Below the pieces are notes generated by a model that saw only the letters and a list, made by a program, of their open reading frames with translations, was not told the origin of the DNA and made no database searches. Of a DNA stretch of 64,000 nt, positions 26,196 to 35,623 are shown in pieces; the first letter of the stretch is position 1; each line of letters opens with the position of its first letter. The position numbers and the translations under genes were made by a program. Origin of the DNA: Agrobacterium tumefaciens (GTDB lineage Bacteria > Pseudomonadota > Alphaproteobacteria > Rhizobiales > Rhizobiaceae); NCBI GenBank assembly GCA_025559845.1, contig CP048469.1, positions 2,542,001 to 2,606,000 on the forward strand, written 5' to 3'.

Positions 26196-26265
26196 AAGCA
26201 CTTTCTCGTCGCGGCCGGCGACGTACCGGCCCGATATGGTTTATGAAACTTGATCGCTGAGGACA

Positions 26266-27564
26266 TTAATCCTCAAACGGATCAGTCACAAGTATGGTGT
26301 CGTCACGCTCGGGGCTTGTGGACAGAAGCGCAACCGGCGCTCCGATCAGTTCCTCCACCTGACGGACATACTTGATTGCCTGAGCAGGCAAATCCGCCCA
26401 TTTTCGGGCACCGACAGTGGATTCTTTCCAGCCTTCCAGCGTGATGTAGATCGGCTCGACACGGGCCTGAGCGCCCTGGCTTGCCGGGAGATGATCGATT
26501 TCCTGGCCGTCTAGCTTGTAGCCAACGCAGATTTTCAGCTCATCCAGACCGTCGAGAACGTCGAGTTTCGTGAGCGCGATACCGGTGATGCCGTTGGTCG
26601 CAACCGACTGGCGAACCAGTGCAGCGTCGAACCAGCCGCAACGGCGCTTACGACCGGTCACGGTGCCGAACTCATGACCCTTTTCTCCAAGGAACTGGCC
26701 GATTTCATCGTTCAGTTCGGTCGGGAACGGACCTTCGCCAACGCGCGTCGTGTAGGCCTTGGTGATGCCGAGGATGTAACCGAGCGAACCCGGACCCATA
26801 CCCGAACCGGCAGCGGCCTGACCGGCAACCGTGTTGGACGAAGTAACATACGGATAGGTGCCGTGGTCGATATCGAGCAACGAACCCTGCGCGCCTTCGA
26901 ACAGGATGCGCGCGCCAGCGCGACGCTTCTTGTCGAGCAGCAACCATACGGTTTCGCTGAACGGCAGAATCTTGTCGGCGATCGACGTCAGTTCTTCCAT
27001 GATCGTTTCATGGGAAATTTCGGCCGCACCGAAGCCGCGACGCAGCGCATTGTGGTGCGTCAGAATGCGGTCAACCTTGACCGAAAGCGCTTCGAGATCA
27101 GCAAGATCCATGACGCGGATCGCACGACGACCAACCTTGTCTTCATAGGCCGGACCGATACCGCGACGGGTGGTGCCGATCTTCGTGCCACTATTGGAGG
27201 CCGCGTCTTCGCGCATGCCGTCCAGTTCGCGGTGCAGAGAAAGAATAAGTGTCGCATTGTCGGCGATACGCAGATTGTCGGTCGTGACCTTGACGCCCTG
27301 CACTTCCAGACGGCCGATTTCGGCAATCAGCGCATGCGGATCGACAACAACGCCGTTACCGATGACAGCCAATTTTCCAGGACGTACGACGCCAGAAGGC
27401 AGCAGCGAGAGCTTGTAGCTCACGCCATCGATGACGAGCGTGTGACCGGCATTGTGACCGCCCTGATAACGCACGACGACATCTGCCCGCTCGGACAACC
27501 AGTCTACAATCTTGCCTTTACCTTCGTCGCCCCACTGCGAGCCGACCACCACAACATTCGTCAT
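26266..27564 (-). CDS. purA: Adenylosuccinate synthetase PurA
   Basis: A 432-residue enzyme joining IMP and aspartate with GTP to give adenylosuccinate, the first committed step of AMP synthesis. Key motifs are [20 protein letters not shown] (P-loop), [17 protein letters not shown] and RKRRCGWFD. Length is standard and the ATG start is unambiguous. It lies 70 bp downstream of the large acidic membrane protein gene's start side and runs in the same direction. Confidence 0.97.
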   Translation of the reverse strand: MTNVVVVGSQWGDEGKGKIVDWLSERADVVVRYQGGHNAGHTLVIDGVSYKLSLLPSGVVRPGKLAVIGNGVVVDPHALIAEIGRLEVQGVKVTTDNLRIADNATLILSLHRELDGMREDAASNSGTKIGTTRRGIGPAYEDKVGRRAIRVMDLADLEALSVKVDRILTHHNALRRGFGAAEISHETIMEELTSIADKILPFSETVWLLLDKKRRAGARILFEGAQGSLLDIDHGTYPYVTSSNTVAGQAAAGSGMGPGSLGYILGITKAYTTRVGEGPFPTELNDEIGQFLGEKGHEFGTVTGRKRRCGWFDAALVRQSVATNGITGIALTKLDVLDGLDELKICVGYKLDGQEIDHLPASQGAQARVEPIYITLEGWKESTVGARKWADLPAQAIKYVRQVEELIGAPVALLSTSPERDDTILVTDPFED

Positions 27565-27731
27565 TTCTTGCTTTCCTGCTGATGACGCTTACGCGCCCGG
27601 TAATTCGATGGGAAACCCAAACCCGCGAATGTATACTGTGTTGTCTTGCGGAAAGCGACCCTGTTTCTTGCGGCGAAATTTGCTTTTTCCGTGACAAAAT
27701 GCGGATTTCGGCTTTATCTCCGCCGGCGGGA

Positions 27732-28697
27732 ATGATCTCGCCGATGCAACCGGCGCGATTCTCACGCGTCGTTTCCGCGCACTCCACCGTCTCCAGCCGA
27801 AAGATCAGCGTGTCCTCGAAAGCTTACATCGCCCTCATCATCGCCACGCTCTGCTGGGGCGGCAACACTGTCGCCGGAAAACTGGCAATCGGCCATATCA
27901 GCCCTATGGCATTCACCTTCTTGCGCTGGGTATTTGCGGTCGCGATGATTTTCGCGATATCGCTGCCGCAGCTTATTCGCGATTGGCCCATCGTGCGCCA
28001 ACGCCTGCCGTATTTCTTCGTGCTTGGCAGCGTCGGTTATACCGCGTTCAACGTCTTTCTTTATACAGCGCTCAAACACACCTCCGCCATCAATGCCGCT
28101 GTCATTCAGGCCGGTATTCCGATGGTCATCTTCGTCCTGAATTTTATGCTGTTTCGCACACGCGTTTTCGTCGGCCAGATCGCCGGCTTTTGCCTGACCA
28201 TCGCAGGCGTTGGTCTGCTCGCCTCTCATGGCGACCCAATTTCGCTGCTGCAGCTCGACATGAATGTCGGTGACGCCATCATGCTGCTCGCCGTGCTGGC
28301 TTACGCAATCTATACCGTGATCCTGCGCTGGAAACCGGCAGTCGACTGGCGCACGCTGATGGCAATTCCGGCCTTTTTCGCGCTCGTCAGCTCTGTTCCG
28401 TTGATTGGCTGGGAAGTTTCGCAAAATACCGTGCTGTGGCCGGATCAGACCGGATGGGTTCTCGTTTTTTATGCCGCCATTTTCGCATCTCTGGTTGCGC
28501 AGATCCTGTTTATCAGGGGTGTGGAGCAGATTGGCGCCAACCGCGCAGGCCTGTTCATCAACCTCGTGCCCGTTTTCGGAACCCTTCTTTCAGTGGCCGT
28601 ATTGGGCGAAACGCTGCACACTTATCAGCTCATCGCACTCTTCCTGACACTTGCCGGAATTGCTGTCGCCGAACGAAAAAAAACGCCGGCGTCCTGA
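27732..28697 (+). CDS. EamA/DMT-family transporter
   Basis: An inner-membrane transporter of the drug/metabolite superfamily with two EamA repeats and about ten helices. The first begins KAYIALIIATLCWGGNTVAG and the second near AIMLLAVLAYAIYTVILRW, and the protein ends LFLTLAGIAVAERKK. The start is uncertain: ATG 27732, ATG 27744 and GTG 27810 are all in frame, and the last is closest to the first helix; none has a perfect ribosome site. Substrate unknown. It is divergent from purA. Confidence 0.85.
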   Translation: MISPMQPARFSRVVSAHSTVSSRKISVSSKAYIALIIATLCWGGNTVAGKLAIGHISPMAFTFLRWVFAVAMIFAISLPQLIRDWPIVRQRLPYFFVLGSVGYTAFNVFLYTALKHTSAINAAVIQAGIPMVIFVLNFMLFRTRVFVGQIAGFCLTIAGVGLLASHGDPISLLQLDMNVGDAIMLLAVLAYAIYTVILRWKPAVDWRTLMAIPAFFALVSSVPLIGWEVSQNTVLWPDQTGWVLVFYAAIFASLVAQILFIRGVEQIGANRAGLFINLVPVFGTLLSVAVLGETLHTYQLIALFLTLAGIAVAERKKTPAS

Positions 28698-28752
28698 TCC
28701 TCTATCGGATCGGGAAAACCGGCGCAGTCAGGCAGGCATGAAACTGGATGGG

Positions 28753-29292
28753 TTAGAGCGCCGTTTCGCGCTCCCTGGATGTGAAAGCGGCGTTGCCGAG
28801 AACGATGTCACCCTTGTCGGTCGACACAATCAGAACCTTTTCAAGCGATCCATCGTCATTGAGAGCAAAAGCGATCCGGAGCGCATTCGACGACCAGCCA
28901 GCGCCCACCAGAGCAGAACGCTTGATCGTGGCGCAATCACCGCAATTGTCGGCGCCAACAGGCTGAATGGCTGGAACGTCGCTTCCAAAACCGGAAAAAT
29001 AATCATCAAGCGCGCCCATCGTGCCGTTGATGTCACGGTTGACATTCAAAAGCTGGTCGCGGCGCTTTTCCGTCAAACGCATGGCAGCGGAGGAAACGCA
29101 CTGACCCGCAACAAGCGTGCAGCCATCGAAACGATTGGAGGCGGAGATATCGATCTTCGCAAGCGCAGCCTTTTCAGCCGTGGCGAAACCGCGCGCAAAA
29201 CCGGCGGCACCGGCTGCATCCGCATGGGTGGACATGGAAGCGACGACAATGCCGCAAATGGCGGCAGCAATAATCTTCTTCAGCATTTTCAT
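28753..29292 (-). CDS. Secreted transglutaminase-like cysteine peptidase homologue lacking catalytic residues
   Basis: A 179-residue protein with a signal peptide (MKMLKKIIAAAICGIVVASM, cleavage near ADA). The mature part follows the bacterial transglutaminase-like cysteine protease (BTLCP) family: FDGCTLVAGQCVSS, LLNVNRDIN, NCGDCATIKRSALVGAGW, and VSTDKGDIVLGN. The family Cys is kept (Cys120), but the expected His (in HAVL) is Glu151 and the expected Asp (in LDN) is Gly166. It is therefore probably a pseudoenzyme, or a binding protein of the periplasm. It converges with the EamA gene. Confidence 0.75.
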   Translation of the reverse strand: MKMLKKIIAAAICGIVVASMSTHADAAGAAGFARGFATAEKAALAKIDISASNRFDGCTLVAGQCVSSAAMRLTEKRRDQLLNVNRDINGTMGALDDYFSGFGSDVPAIQPVGADNCGDCATIKRSALVGAGWSSNALRIAFALNDDGSLEKVLIVSTDKGDIVLGNAAFTSRERETAL

Positions 29293-29603
29293 ACCCCGTT
29301 TCGGTTTCTGCCAGCTTTGTGCCGGTCTTGATCTGCGTTGCTTTTAATGAGGCGCTCTTTTTTGTTTTGGAGCGCTCCTTCGTCTGTAGTCCCACAATGG
29401 CACAGCACTCTTTTCAGCCGCTTTAAGCCGATAGCTACAATTTTATCTGTTTTCGATTTTTTGACATGCCACGCATTTTTCTTGCCCAGGCAATCTGAAC
29501 GCGCACTGAAAAAGAGATCGGCATGTGCACAAATTGATGCTTTTCGCGCTCTACCGAAACGCCTACTCCGGTAAGGAACCACGACAACGGAGCGACAGAC
29601 ATC
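29293..29603. other. 311-bp intergenic region between the BTLCP-like gene and the creatininase-family gene
   Basis: No gene seen. GCGCTC / GAGCGC arms lie near 29352-29376. The right part carries the candidate LysR-type operator at 29524-29545. It must contain both divergent promoters. Confidence 0.45.
29524..29545. promoter_or_regulatory. Candidate LysR operator, copy 1 (upstream of creatininase-family gene)
   Basis: TGTGCACAAATT-GATGC-TTTTC, nearly identical to the site at 31452-31475 upstream of the ABC binding protein gene (TGTGCACGAATTTTGATGC-TTTTC). It lies 58 bp before the creatininase-family ATG. Confidence 0.55.
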
Positions 29604-30401
29604 ATGGCGACGGCTTTCTACTGGAACGAACTGAACACGCTGGATTTTGCAACGCTCGACCCGGAAAATACCGTTGCCATCCTGCCGATCGCCTCGACAG
29701 AACAACATGGTCCGCATTTGCCCGTCGCCACCGACGTCGCAATCGCCGAGGGCATGCTCTCGGAGTTTCGTGTCCAGAAACCTGCCGATTTGGCGGCACT
29801 GGTTCTGCCCACACAGCAGATCGGCAAGGCAAACGAACATATCTACGGACCCGGCACGCTTTCCTTCGATGCAGACCTTCTGATCCGCATGTGGACCTCA
29901 ATAGGTCAGAAGGTTTCGGAAGCGGGCGTCAAGAAGATGGTCATCGTCAATTCCCATGGCGGTAATGTCGACATCATGAGCATCGTCGGGCGAGAACTGC
30001 GTGTGCGATACGGCATGGCAGTGGTCGGCACCCAATGGGGGCGCTTCGGCCATCCGGAAGGGCTGATTGGTGAGCATGAAATGAAATTCGGCATTCATGG
30101 TGGCGAGGTCGAGACATCACTGATGCTGCATTTTCGTCCTGAACTGGTGCGAATGGAAAAGGCGCAGAATTTCACATCGAAGGCCGAGTGGCAGAAAGAG
30201 CGCTCACGTTTCATCCAGCCGCTGCCACCACATGCCCTGGCCTGGATCGCCCACGACCTGAACGACAATGGCGTTGTCGGCGATGCATCGAAGGGAACCG
30301 CAGCCAAGGGCGAAGCGATCTGCAAACATCAGGTTTCCGGCTTCATCGAACTCTTGCGCGATCTCGCGAGTTACCCACTTTCGGCGCTCTATTCCCGCTA
30401 A
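29604..30401 (+). CDS. Creatininase-family amidohydrolase
   Basis: A 265-residue enzyme of the creatininase superfamily (creatinine amidohydrolase, FAPy deformylase, MftE-like). Metal-binding residues are recognisable: STEQHGPHLPVATDVAIAE (Glu33, His35, Asp44), NSHGGN, and the C-terminal Glu in HGGEVETSLML. It probably opens an amide or a cyclic amide with divalent metals. The neighbours (CodA-like amidohydrolase, THI5-like importer, FAD oxidase) and a shared upstream motif suggest it belongs to the same pathway. The substrate is unknown; creatinine itself is not supported by anything specific. Confidence 0.85.
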   Translation: MATAFYWNELNTLDFATLDPENTVAILPIASTEQHGPHLPVATDVAIAEGMLSEFRVQKPADLAALVLPTQQIGKANEHIYGPGTLSFDADLLIRMWTSIGQKVSEAGVKKMVIVNSHGGNVDIMSIVGRELRVRYGMAVVGTQWGRFGHPEGLIGEHEMKFGIHGGEVETSLMLHFRPELVRMEKAQNFTSKAEWQKERSRFIQPLPPHALAWIAHDLNDNGVVGDASKGTAAKGEAICKHQVSGFIELLRDLASYPLSALYSR

Positions 30402-30411
30402 AACAAGGTCT

Positions 30412-31371
30412 TCAACCCGCCTGTTCGCGTTGTTTGTCCTGCAAGGGCACATGTCCCTGCTTTTGCAGATCGGCAACCAGCGCCGAAAGCTCGGACAACA
30501 GGAATTCCACATAAAGGCTCGCCGCTGTATCGAGCGTCGAGCGTGAGCGGGCAAACAGCTTCATCGGCTGATGGCGCATGTGCGGTGTCGAAAATGGCCG
30601 AAACACCAATTCCCCACGCTTGCATTCGAGATAGACATCGAGCGGGTTGAGAAGTGTCAGCCCGGAGCCCGAGCGCACAAGCTGCTTCATCAACTCCACC
30701 GAATTGGTTTCCAGCAGCGGCTCAACCTGCATTGGCAACGGAGCCAGCACAAGATTGATGACATTGCGAAGGCTCGTGCCCGGCTGCGACAGAACCATCT
30801 TTTCGTGCACGATATCGGTGAGATCGAGGCTCTGGCGTTCGGCCAAAGGGTGATCGGGCGGCAGTACCACACCAACGGGCACATCGAACAAGGCAAGTGT
30901 GCGCAGTCCCGGTGCGGCCGGAATGTTGAAACCAAGGCCGATATCCGCCTCCCCCGTCAACACCGGATTAACAGTCGGCGTGCCGCTGTCATTGTGAAGC
31001 AGAACCCGTACGCGCGGATGTTTTTCGAGAAAATTGTGCAGGATCGCCGTTAACGGGCCGGCGGCAAGACCGGTAGTCGCCACCATTGTCACTTTTCCCG
31101 CCTGCGGCATCTTGAGACCGCGAATGCGGGTCTCAAGCCTTTCATAATCCTTCAGCACCTCGCGGATATGTTCGATGCACAACTCGCCTGCAGCCGTCAG
31201 TTTAAGGCCGCGTGGCAACCGTTCGAAAATAGGTGCACCGAACTCCTCTTCGATCGCGAGGATCTGCCGGTTAACGGCCGAGGACGCAACGTTGAGACGT
31301 GCTGCCGCCTTGCGGATGGAACCGCAGCGCACGATCTCGTCGATATATTGCAGCTTGCGCGAATGAAGCAC
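30412..31371 (-). CDS. LysR-family transcriptional regulator
   Basis: A 319-residue regulator starting at a GTG. The N-terminal winged HTH (LQYIDEIVRCGSIRKAAARL NVASSAVNRQI) is standard; the C-terminal part is the periplasmic-binding-like effector domain (GKVTMVATTGLAAGPLTAIL; GEADIGLGFNIP). It lies between the creatininase-family gene (convergent) and the ABC operon (divergent), so it most likely controls the latter. Candidate binding sites lie at 31385-31400 and 31452-31475. The inducer is presumably the imported compound or a breakdown product. Confidence 0.93.
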   Translation of the reverse strand: MLHSRKLQYIDEIVRCGSIRKAAARLNVASSAVNRQILAIEEEFGAPIFERLPRGLKLTAAGELCIEHIREVLKDYERLETRIRGLKMPQAGKVTMVATTGLAAGPLTAILHNFLEKHPRVRVLLHNDSGTPTVNPVLTGEADIGLGFNIPAAPGLRTLALFDVPVGVVLPPDHPLAERQSLDLTDIVHEKMVLSQPGTSLRNVINLVLAPLPMQVEPLLETNSVELMKQLVRSGSGLTLLNPLDVYLECKRGELVFRPFSTPHMRHQPMKLFARSRSTLDTAASLYVEFLLSELSALVADLQKQGHVPLQDKQREQAG

Positions 31372-31384
31372 GGCGGATCAACTC

Positions 31385-31400
31385 TGCATAAATTTTGACC
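31385..31400. promoter_or_regulatory. Candidate LysR operator, variant copy next to the regulator
   Basis: TGCATAAATTTTGACC, related to TGCACGAATTTTGATG at 31454; it lies 14 bp upstream of the LysR start and fits an autoregulatory site. Confidence 0.4.
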
Positions 31401-31451
31401 GTATCGCATCATTTGTACGCTGACATTCAAACGATGCTTTTAAGGCATCAA

Positions 31452-31475
31452 TGTGCACGAATTTTGATGCTTTTC
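31452..31475. promoter_or_regulatory. Candidate LysR operator, copy 2 (upstream of ABC binding protein)
   Basis: TGTGCACGAATTTTGATGC then TTTTC. A GATGC / GCATC inverted pair lies immediately to the left (31433-31449). Same core as copy 1 at 29524. Confidence 0.55.
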
Positions 31476-31557
31476 AATGCGCGATACGCACGATCAAATG
31501 AAGACAACAAAACAGGCTCTCACGATGCCGCAAGGTTTAACAGGGGAACAACAAGAC

Positions 31558-32574
31558 ATGACCAATGGATTGACGAAAAACGTGTTTCTGGCGGGCATGG
31601 CGCTTTGTGGCTCCATTGCCGCAACGGCGCCGGCACTGGCGCTGGACGAAGTTTCCTACGGCACCAACTGGCTGGCACAGGCGGAGCACGGCGGCTTTTA
31701 CCAGGCCGTTGCCGACGGAACTTACGAGAAACACGGCCTGAAAGTCACCATCGTTCAGGGTGGCCCGAATGCCGCCAACCGTTCACTGCTGATCGCCGGC
31801 AAGGTGACCTTCTACATGGGCGGCCAGCTTGGCGATATGGACGCGGTGAAGGAAGGCATCCCGCTGACCAGCGTCGCCTCCATTTTCCAGAAAGATCCGC
31901 AGGTGCTTCTCGCCCACCCGGATGCCGGCGTCGAGAAATTCGAAGATCTTGCCAAGCTCGACACCATCTTCATGGGTAAGGAAGGCTATGCCACCTATTT
32001 CGAATGGATGAAGAAGAACTACCCCGGCTTCAAGGACGAGCAATACAAGCCCTATACCTTCAATGCCGGCCCCTTCATCACCAACAAGGCATCCGCACAG
32101 CAGGGCTATCTGACGTCTGAGCCACACGAAATCGAAAAGCAGGCGGGCTGGGCACCAAAAGTCTTCCTGCTGGCAGATGCGGGCTTCACGCCCTATTCGA
32201 CGATGATTACCGCGCAGACCAAGACGGTCGAAGAAAACCCCGAGATGGTGCAGCGCTTCGTCGATGCCTCGCTCGAAGGCTGGTACAACTACCTCTACGG
32301 CGACAACAAGGCTGCCAACGACCTCATCAAGAAAGACAATCCGGAGATGACGGACGAGCAGATCGCCTTCTCCATCGCCAAGATGAAGGAATACGGCATT
32401 CTTGAATCCGGCGACGCGCTTGAAAAGGGCATCGGATGCATTACCGACGACCGGTACAAGGCTTTCTTCGATGCAGTCGTGAAAATCGGCCTGGAGCCTG
32501 CCGATCTGGACTACAAAAAAGCCTACACGACGAAATTCGTCTGCAAGGGCGTCGGCATGGCGCTGAAGAAATAA
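31558..32574 (+). CDS. ABC transporter substrate-binding protein, NMT1/THI5-like
   Basis: A protein of about 338 residues with a signal peptide (MTNGLTKNVFLAGMALCGSI, cleavage after ALA) and a type-II binding fold. The mature start VSYGTNWLAQAEHGGFYQAV and GLKVTIVQGGPNAANRSLLIAGKV are typical of the NMT1/THI5/SsuA group, which binds thiamine precursors, aliphatic sulfonates, nitrate or aromatic N-compounds. ATG 31558 is chosen from the signal sequence although upstream ATGs are in frame. It is first in a five-gene operon, divergent from lysR. Confidence 0.9.
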   Translation: MTNGLTKNVFLAGMALCGSIAATAPALALDEVSYGTNWLAQAEHGGFYQAVADGTYEKHGLKVTIVQGGPNAANRSLLIAGKVTFYMGGQLGDMDAVKEGIPLTSVASIFQKDPQVLLAHPDAGVEKFEDLAKLDTIFMGKEGYATYFEWMKKNYPGFKDEQYKPYTFNAGPFITNKASAQQGYLTSEPHEIEKQAGWAPKVFLLADAGFTPYSTMITAQTKTVEENPEMVQRFVDASLEGWYNYLYGDNKAANDLIKKDNPEMTDEQIAFSIAKMKEYGILESGDALEKGIGCITDDRYKAFFDAVVKIGLEPADLDYKKAYTTKFVCKGVGMALKK

Positions 32575-32639
32575 GACTAGCCTGACCCGCCGCGTCCCAA
32601 CGTGGCGGGTCTGTCCGGCATCACAATTCCAGAGTGAAG

Positions 32640-33464
32640 ATGAGCGTTTCGTCCCCAGCCGCCACAAGCCTTCCGGCAGAATCCCGCAAGCGGCCTCTGG
32701 TCGTCATGAAGTCCGTTTCGAAGACCTTTTCCTCGGGTACAGTGGCCCTGTCCCATATGGATCTGACGGTTGAAGGCGGTGAATTCGTCAGCCTGCTCGG
32801 CCCATCCGGATGTGGCAAATCGACGGCGCTGCGCATCATCGCCGGTCTTGGTGACGTTACCACCGGTTCGATCGACTGGCCAAGCTCTCGTATCAACTCA
32901 AGGGGTTTGCCGGAGGGCGATATCAGCTTCGTGTTTCAGGAACCGACGCTGATGCCCTGGCAGACGGTATTCGGCAACGTGTATCTGCCGCTGAAACTAC
33001 GTGGCGTGTCCAAGGCCGCCGCCCGAGAAGAAATCATGAAAACGCTGGCGACGGTCGGCCTGCAGGACTTTGCCGACGCCTACCCTCGCGAACTTTCCGG
33101 CGGCATGAAAATGCGGGTTTCCATTGCCCGCGCACTGGTGACCAAGCCCAAGCTGCTGCTCATGGACGAGCCCTTTGCGGCACTGGACGAGATCACCCGC
33201 CAGAAATTGAATGACGACGTGCTGAGGCTTTGGCGTGAGACCGGCATCACCGTCATCTTCGTTACCCATTCCGTTTATGAGTCTGCCTATCTGTCCAACC
33301 GCATCGTGGTGATGAAAGCTCGCCCCGGCCGCGTTCATGCCGATTTTCCGCTGGTGACAGCCATGGAGCGCGACGCCCATTACCGCACCTCGGAAGACTA
33401 TCGCCTCGCCTGCGAAAAGGTTTCCACCATGCTTCTCGAAGCCATTGGCAACGGAGAACACTGA
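32640..33464 (+). CDS. ABC transporter ATPase, nitrate/sulfonate/taurine type
   Basis: A 274-residue ATPase of the SsuB/TauB/ThiZ group. Walker A is GPSGCGKSTALRIIAG, Q loop FVFQEPTLMPW, signature LSGGMKMRVSIARAL, Walker B LLLMDEPFAALDE, and switch VTHSVYESAYL. A GTG two codons upstream (32634) is an alternative start. It directly follows the binding protein gene and ends with TGATG overlapping the permease start. Confidence 0.93.
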   Translation: MSVSSPAATSLPAESRKRPLVVMKSVSKTFSSGTVALSHMDLTVEGGEFVSLLGPSGCGKSTALRIIAGLGDVTTGSIDWPSSRINSRGLPEGDISFVFQEPTLMPWQTVFGNVYLPLKLRGVSKAAAREEIMKTLATVGLQDFADAYPRELSGGMKMRVSIARALVTKPKLLLMDEPFAALDEITRQKLNDDVLRLWRETGITVIFVTHSVYESAYLSNRIVVMKARPGRVHADFPLVTAMERDAHYRTSEDYRLACEKVSTMLLEAIGNGEH

Positions 33465-34309
33465 TGTCCGCAACGCAGGAAGCGGCATTGCCGCAAGCAA
33501 AAGAAAAAAGCTTCCTTGAACGGCGTGGTGAACTCATTCTGCGAACGCTGGTCCCGATCGGTGTCGTCGCTGTGCTGGTTCTTGTCTGGTATGTGGGCGT
33601 CAAGGTCAGCGGCGTACCACCCTATATTCTGCCAGGCCCGGCGGCCGTCGTCGCCTCGCTCTTCAATGACTGGGGAACACTCGCCCCTGCCTTCTGGGTC
33701 ACAACGAAGATCACCATGGCCTCGCTCGCACTGGCGCTGGCCGGCGGGGTCGGTATCGCCATCTTCCTGGTGCAATCGCGCTGGATCGAGATCGCCTTTT
33801 ACCCGATTACCGTCATTCTTCAGGTAACCCCCATCGTTGCGATCGCACCGCTGATCCTGATCTATGCACCGAGCACCCAGGTCGCGCTGTTGATCTGTGC
33901 TTTCCTGGTCGCGTTTTTCCCGATCCTCTCCAACATGGTGCAGGGCTTGAAAAGCGTCGACCACAATCTTCTGAACCTCTTTGACCTCTACGGCGCATCC
34001 CGCTGGCAGACATTGCTTTATCTGAAACTGCCTGCTTCCCTGCCCTACTTCATGACGGGCCTGAGGATCGGCGGTGGACTGGCGTTGATCGCTGCCGTGG
34101 TTGCCGAGTTCGCGGCCGGATCGGCTGGTGCAGGTTCAGGGCTGGCCTTCCGCCTGCTGGAATCGCAATATCGCATGAATATTCCGCGCCTCTTCGCGGC
34201 ACTTCTTCTGCTTTCCTGTCTTGGCGTAGCGATTTTCGCCATCACCTCCTTCATCTCATGGCTTTCATTGCACCGGTGGCATGAAAGCAGCCTGAAACGG
34301 GAAAACTGA
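33464..34309 (+). CDS. ABC transporter permease, nitrate/sulfonate/taurine type
   Basis: A 281-residue inner-membrane permease with about six helices and the EAA loop LFDLYGASRWQTLLYLKLPASLP. It is a homodimeric SsuC/ThiX-type channel. Its ATG overlaps the ATPase stop, and its stop overlaps the amidohydrolase ATG (ATGA-type joins), so the transporter and the enzyme are made from one message. This places the imported substrate in line with the amidohydrolase. Confidence 0.93.
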   Translation: MSATQEAALPQAKEKSFLERRGELILRTLVPIGVVAVLVLVWYVGVKVSGVPPYILPGPAAVVASLFNDWGTLAPAFWVTTKITMASLALALAGGVGIAIFLVQSRWIEIAFYPITVILQVTPIVAIAPLILIYAPSTQVALLICAFLVAFFPILSNMVQGLKSVDHNLLNLFDLYGASRWQTLLYLKLPASLPYFMTGLRIGGGLALIAAVVAEFAAGSAGAGSGLAFRLLESQYRMNIPRLFAALLLLSCLGVAIFAITSFISWLSLHRWHESSLKREN

Positions 34310-35622
34310 TGACTGCCGCCTTCATGACATTGCCCGATGCATCAGCCTTCGCTCTGACCAACGCCACCTTGCCTGCCGTGACGGTAGAAGGCTTCGAAGC
34401 GCGCGAGCGTGAGGGCCTTGTAAGCGCCGACCTGGTCATCGACGGGGGAAAGATCGCGGCAATCCTTCCGCCTGGCATGACGCCCGCCGATCTGCCGAAA
34501 GCCGATCTGCGCGACGGCATGGTCTGGCCCTGCCTTGTCGAGATGCACACCCATATCGACAAAGGTCATATCTGGGATCGCCGTCGCAATCCTGATGGCA
34601 CGTTCATGGGTGCGTTGGACAATGTGCGAGCCGACCGTGAGGCAAACTGGTCTGCCGAAGATGTGCGAACCCGTATGGAGTTTTCGCTGCGTTCGGCTTA
34701 TGCGCATGGCACAAAGCTGTTGCGCACCCATCTTGACAGTATAGCGCCCCAGCACCGTATTTCCTTCGAGGTTTTCGCTGAAGTGCAGGATGACTGGAAG
34801 GACCGGATCGCGCTTCAGGCCGTAGCTCTGTTTCCGACCGACCAGATTTTCGACGAGCGCTACTTCAACGATCTTGTGTCTGTGGTGAAACGTCACGGCG
34901 GCCTGCTTGGCGGTGTGCCGCAGATGTCTCCTGATCTCGACGCACGCCTCGATCTCCTCTTCCGCACGGCTGCTGACAACAGCCTCGATATCGACCTGCA
35001 TGTGGACGAGACAGAAGACAGGCAGGTTCTGGCACTGAAAGCTGTGGCCGAGGCAAAACTTCGCAACGGCTTCGAGGGGGCGGTCACCGTTGGTCATTGC
35101 TGCTCGCTGGCGCGACAGGACGACGACGTCGCGAAAGCCGTAATCGACAAGGTCGCTGAGGCTGGCCTGAATGTCGTGTCGCTACCGATGTGCAACATGT
35201 ATCTGCAGGATCGCCATGAAGGCCGCACACCTCGATGGCGCGGCGTGACCTTGTTCAAGGAGCTGGCTGCGGCCGGTGTCAGAACCGCCGTTTCCTCCGA
35301 TAACACGCGCGACCCTTTCTATGCCTATGGCGACCTGGACCCGGTGGAGGTGTTCCGTGAAGCGGTGCGCATCCTGCATCTCGACCATCCGCTCGACGAT
35401 GCCGCGCGTATTGTCACCACCTCGCCTGCCGACAGTCTCGGCCGCGCCGATATCGGTCGTATCCGCGTAGGCAGCCCCGCCGATCTCGTATTGTTCAGCG
35501 CGAGGCGTTGGAGCGAATTTCTTTCCCGTCCGCAGGCTGACCGCATCGTGATGCGGAATGGCATGGGCATCGACCGTCGCCTGCCGGATTACCGTGACCT
35601 TGACCCTATACTGGACCGATAA
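34309..35622 (+). CDS. CodA-like metal-dependent amidohydrolase (cytosine deaminase family)
   Basis: A 437-residue amidohydrolase superfamily enzyme. Metal ligands are visible in VEMHTHIDKGH (His80, His82), HVDETEDRQV, VGHCCSL and SSDNTRDPFYAYGD, a set close to cytosine deaminase CodA, which hydrolyses exocyclic amines of pyrimidines. C-terminal GSPADLVLFSA completes the fold. It overlaps the permease gene and is 1 bp from the next gene. CodA-like enzymes also act on isocytosine, creatinine-like and guanidine rings, so the exact reaction is open. Confidence 0.88.
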   Translation: MTAAFMTLPDASAFALTNATLPAVTVEGFEAREREGLVSADLVIDGGKIAAILPPGMTPADLPKADLRDGMVWPCLVEMHTHIDKGHIWDRRRNPDGTFMGALDNVRADREANWSAEDVRTRMEFSLRSAYAHGTKLLRTHLDSIAPQHRISFEVFAEVQDDWKDRIALQAVALFPTDQIFDERYFNDLVSVVKRHGGLLGGVPQMSPDLDARLDLLFRTAADNSLDIDLHVDETEDRQVLALKAVAEAKLRNGFEGAVTVGHCCSLARQDDDVAKAVIDKVAEAGLNVVSLPMCNMYLQDRHEGRTPRWRGVTLFKELAAAGVRTAVSSDNTRDPFYAYGDLDPVEVFREAVRILHLDHPLDDAARIVTTSPADSLGRADIGRIRVGSPADLVLFSARRWSEFLSRPQADRIVMRNGMGIDRRLPDYRDLDPILDR

Positions 35623-35623
35623 G

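Noticed and set aside
24834..26246. 470-residue open frame on the plus strand opposite the large acidic protein
   Set aside because: It is the mirror of a low-complexity Glu/Pro-rich gene; Arg/Leu/Phe-rich composition without domains, and no ribosome site.
26674..27582. 302-residue open frame opposite purA
   Set aside because: purA is certain; the antisense frame shows no family features.
27582..27731. Upstream extension of the EamA transporter
   Set aside because: Open by chance in GC-rich DNA; the stretch is Cys/Arg-rich and lacks features of a membrane protein, and it would start inside the purA promoter region.
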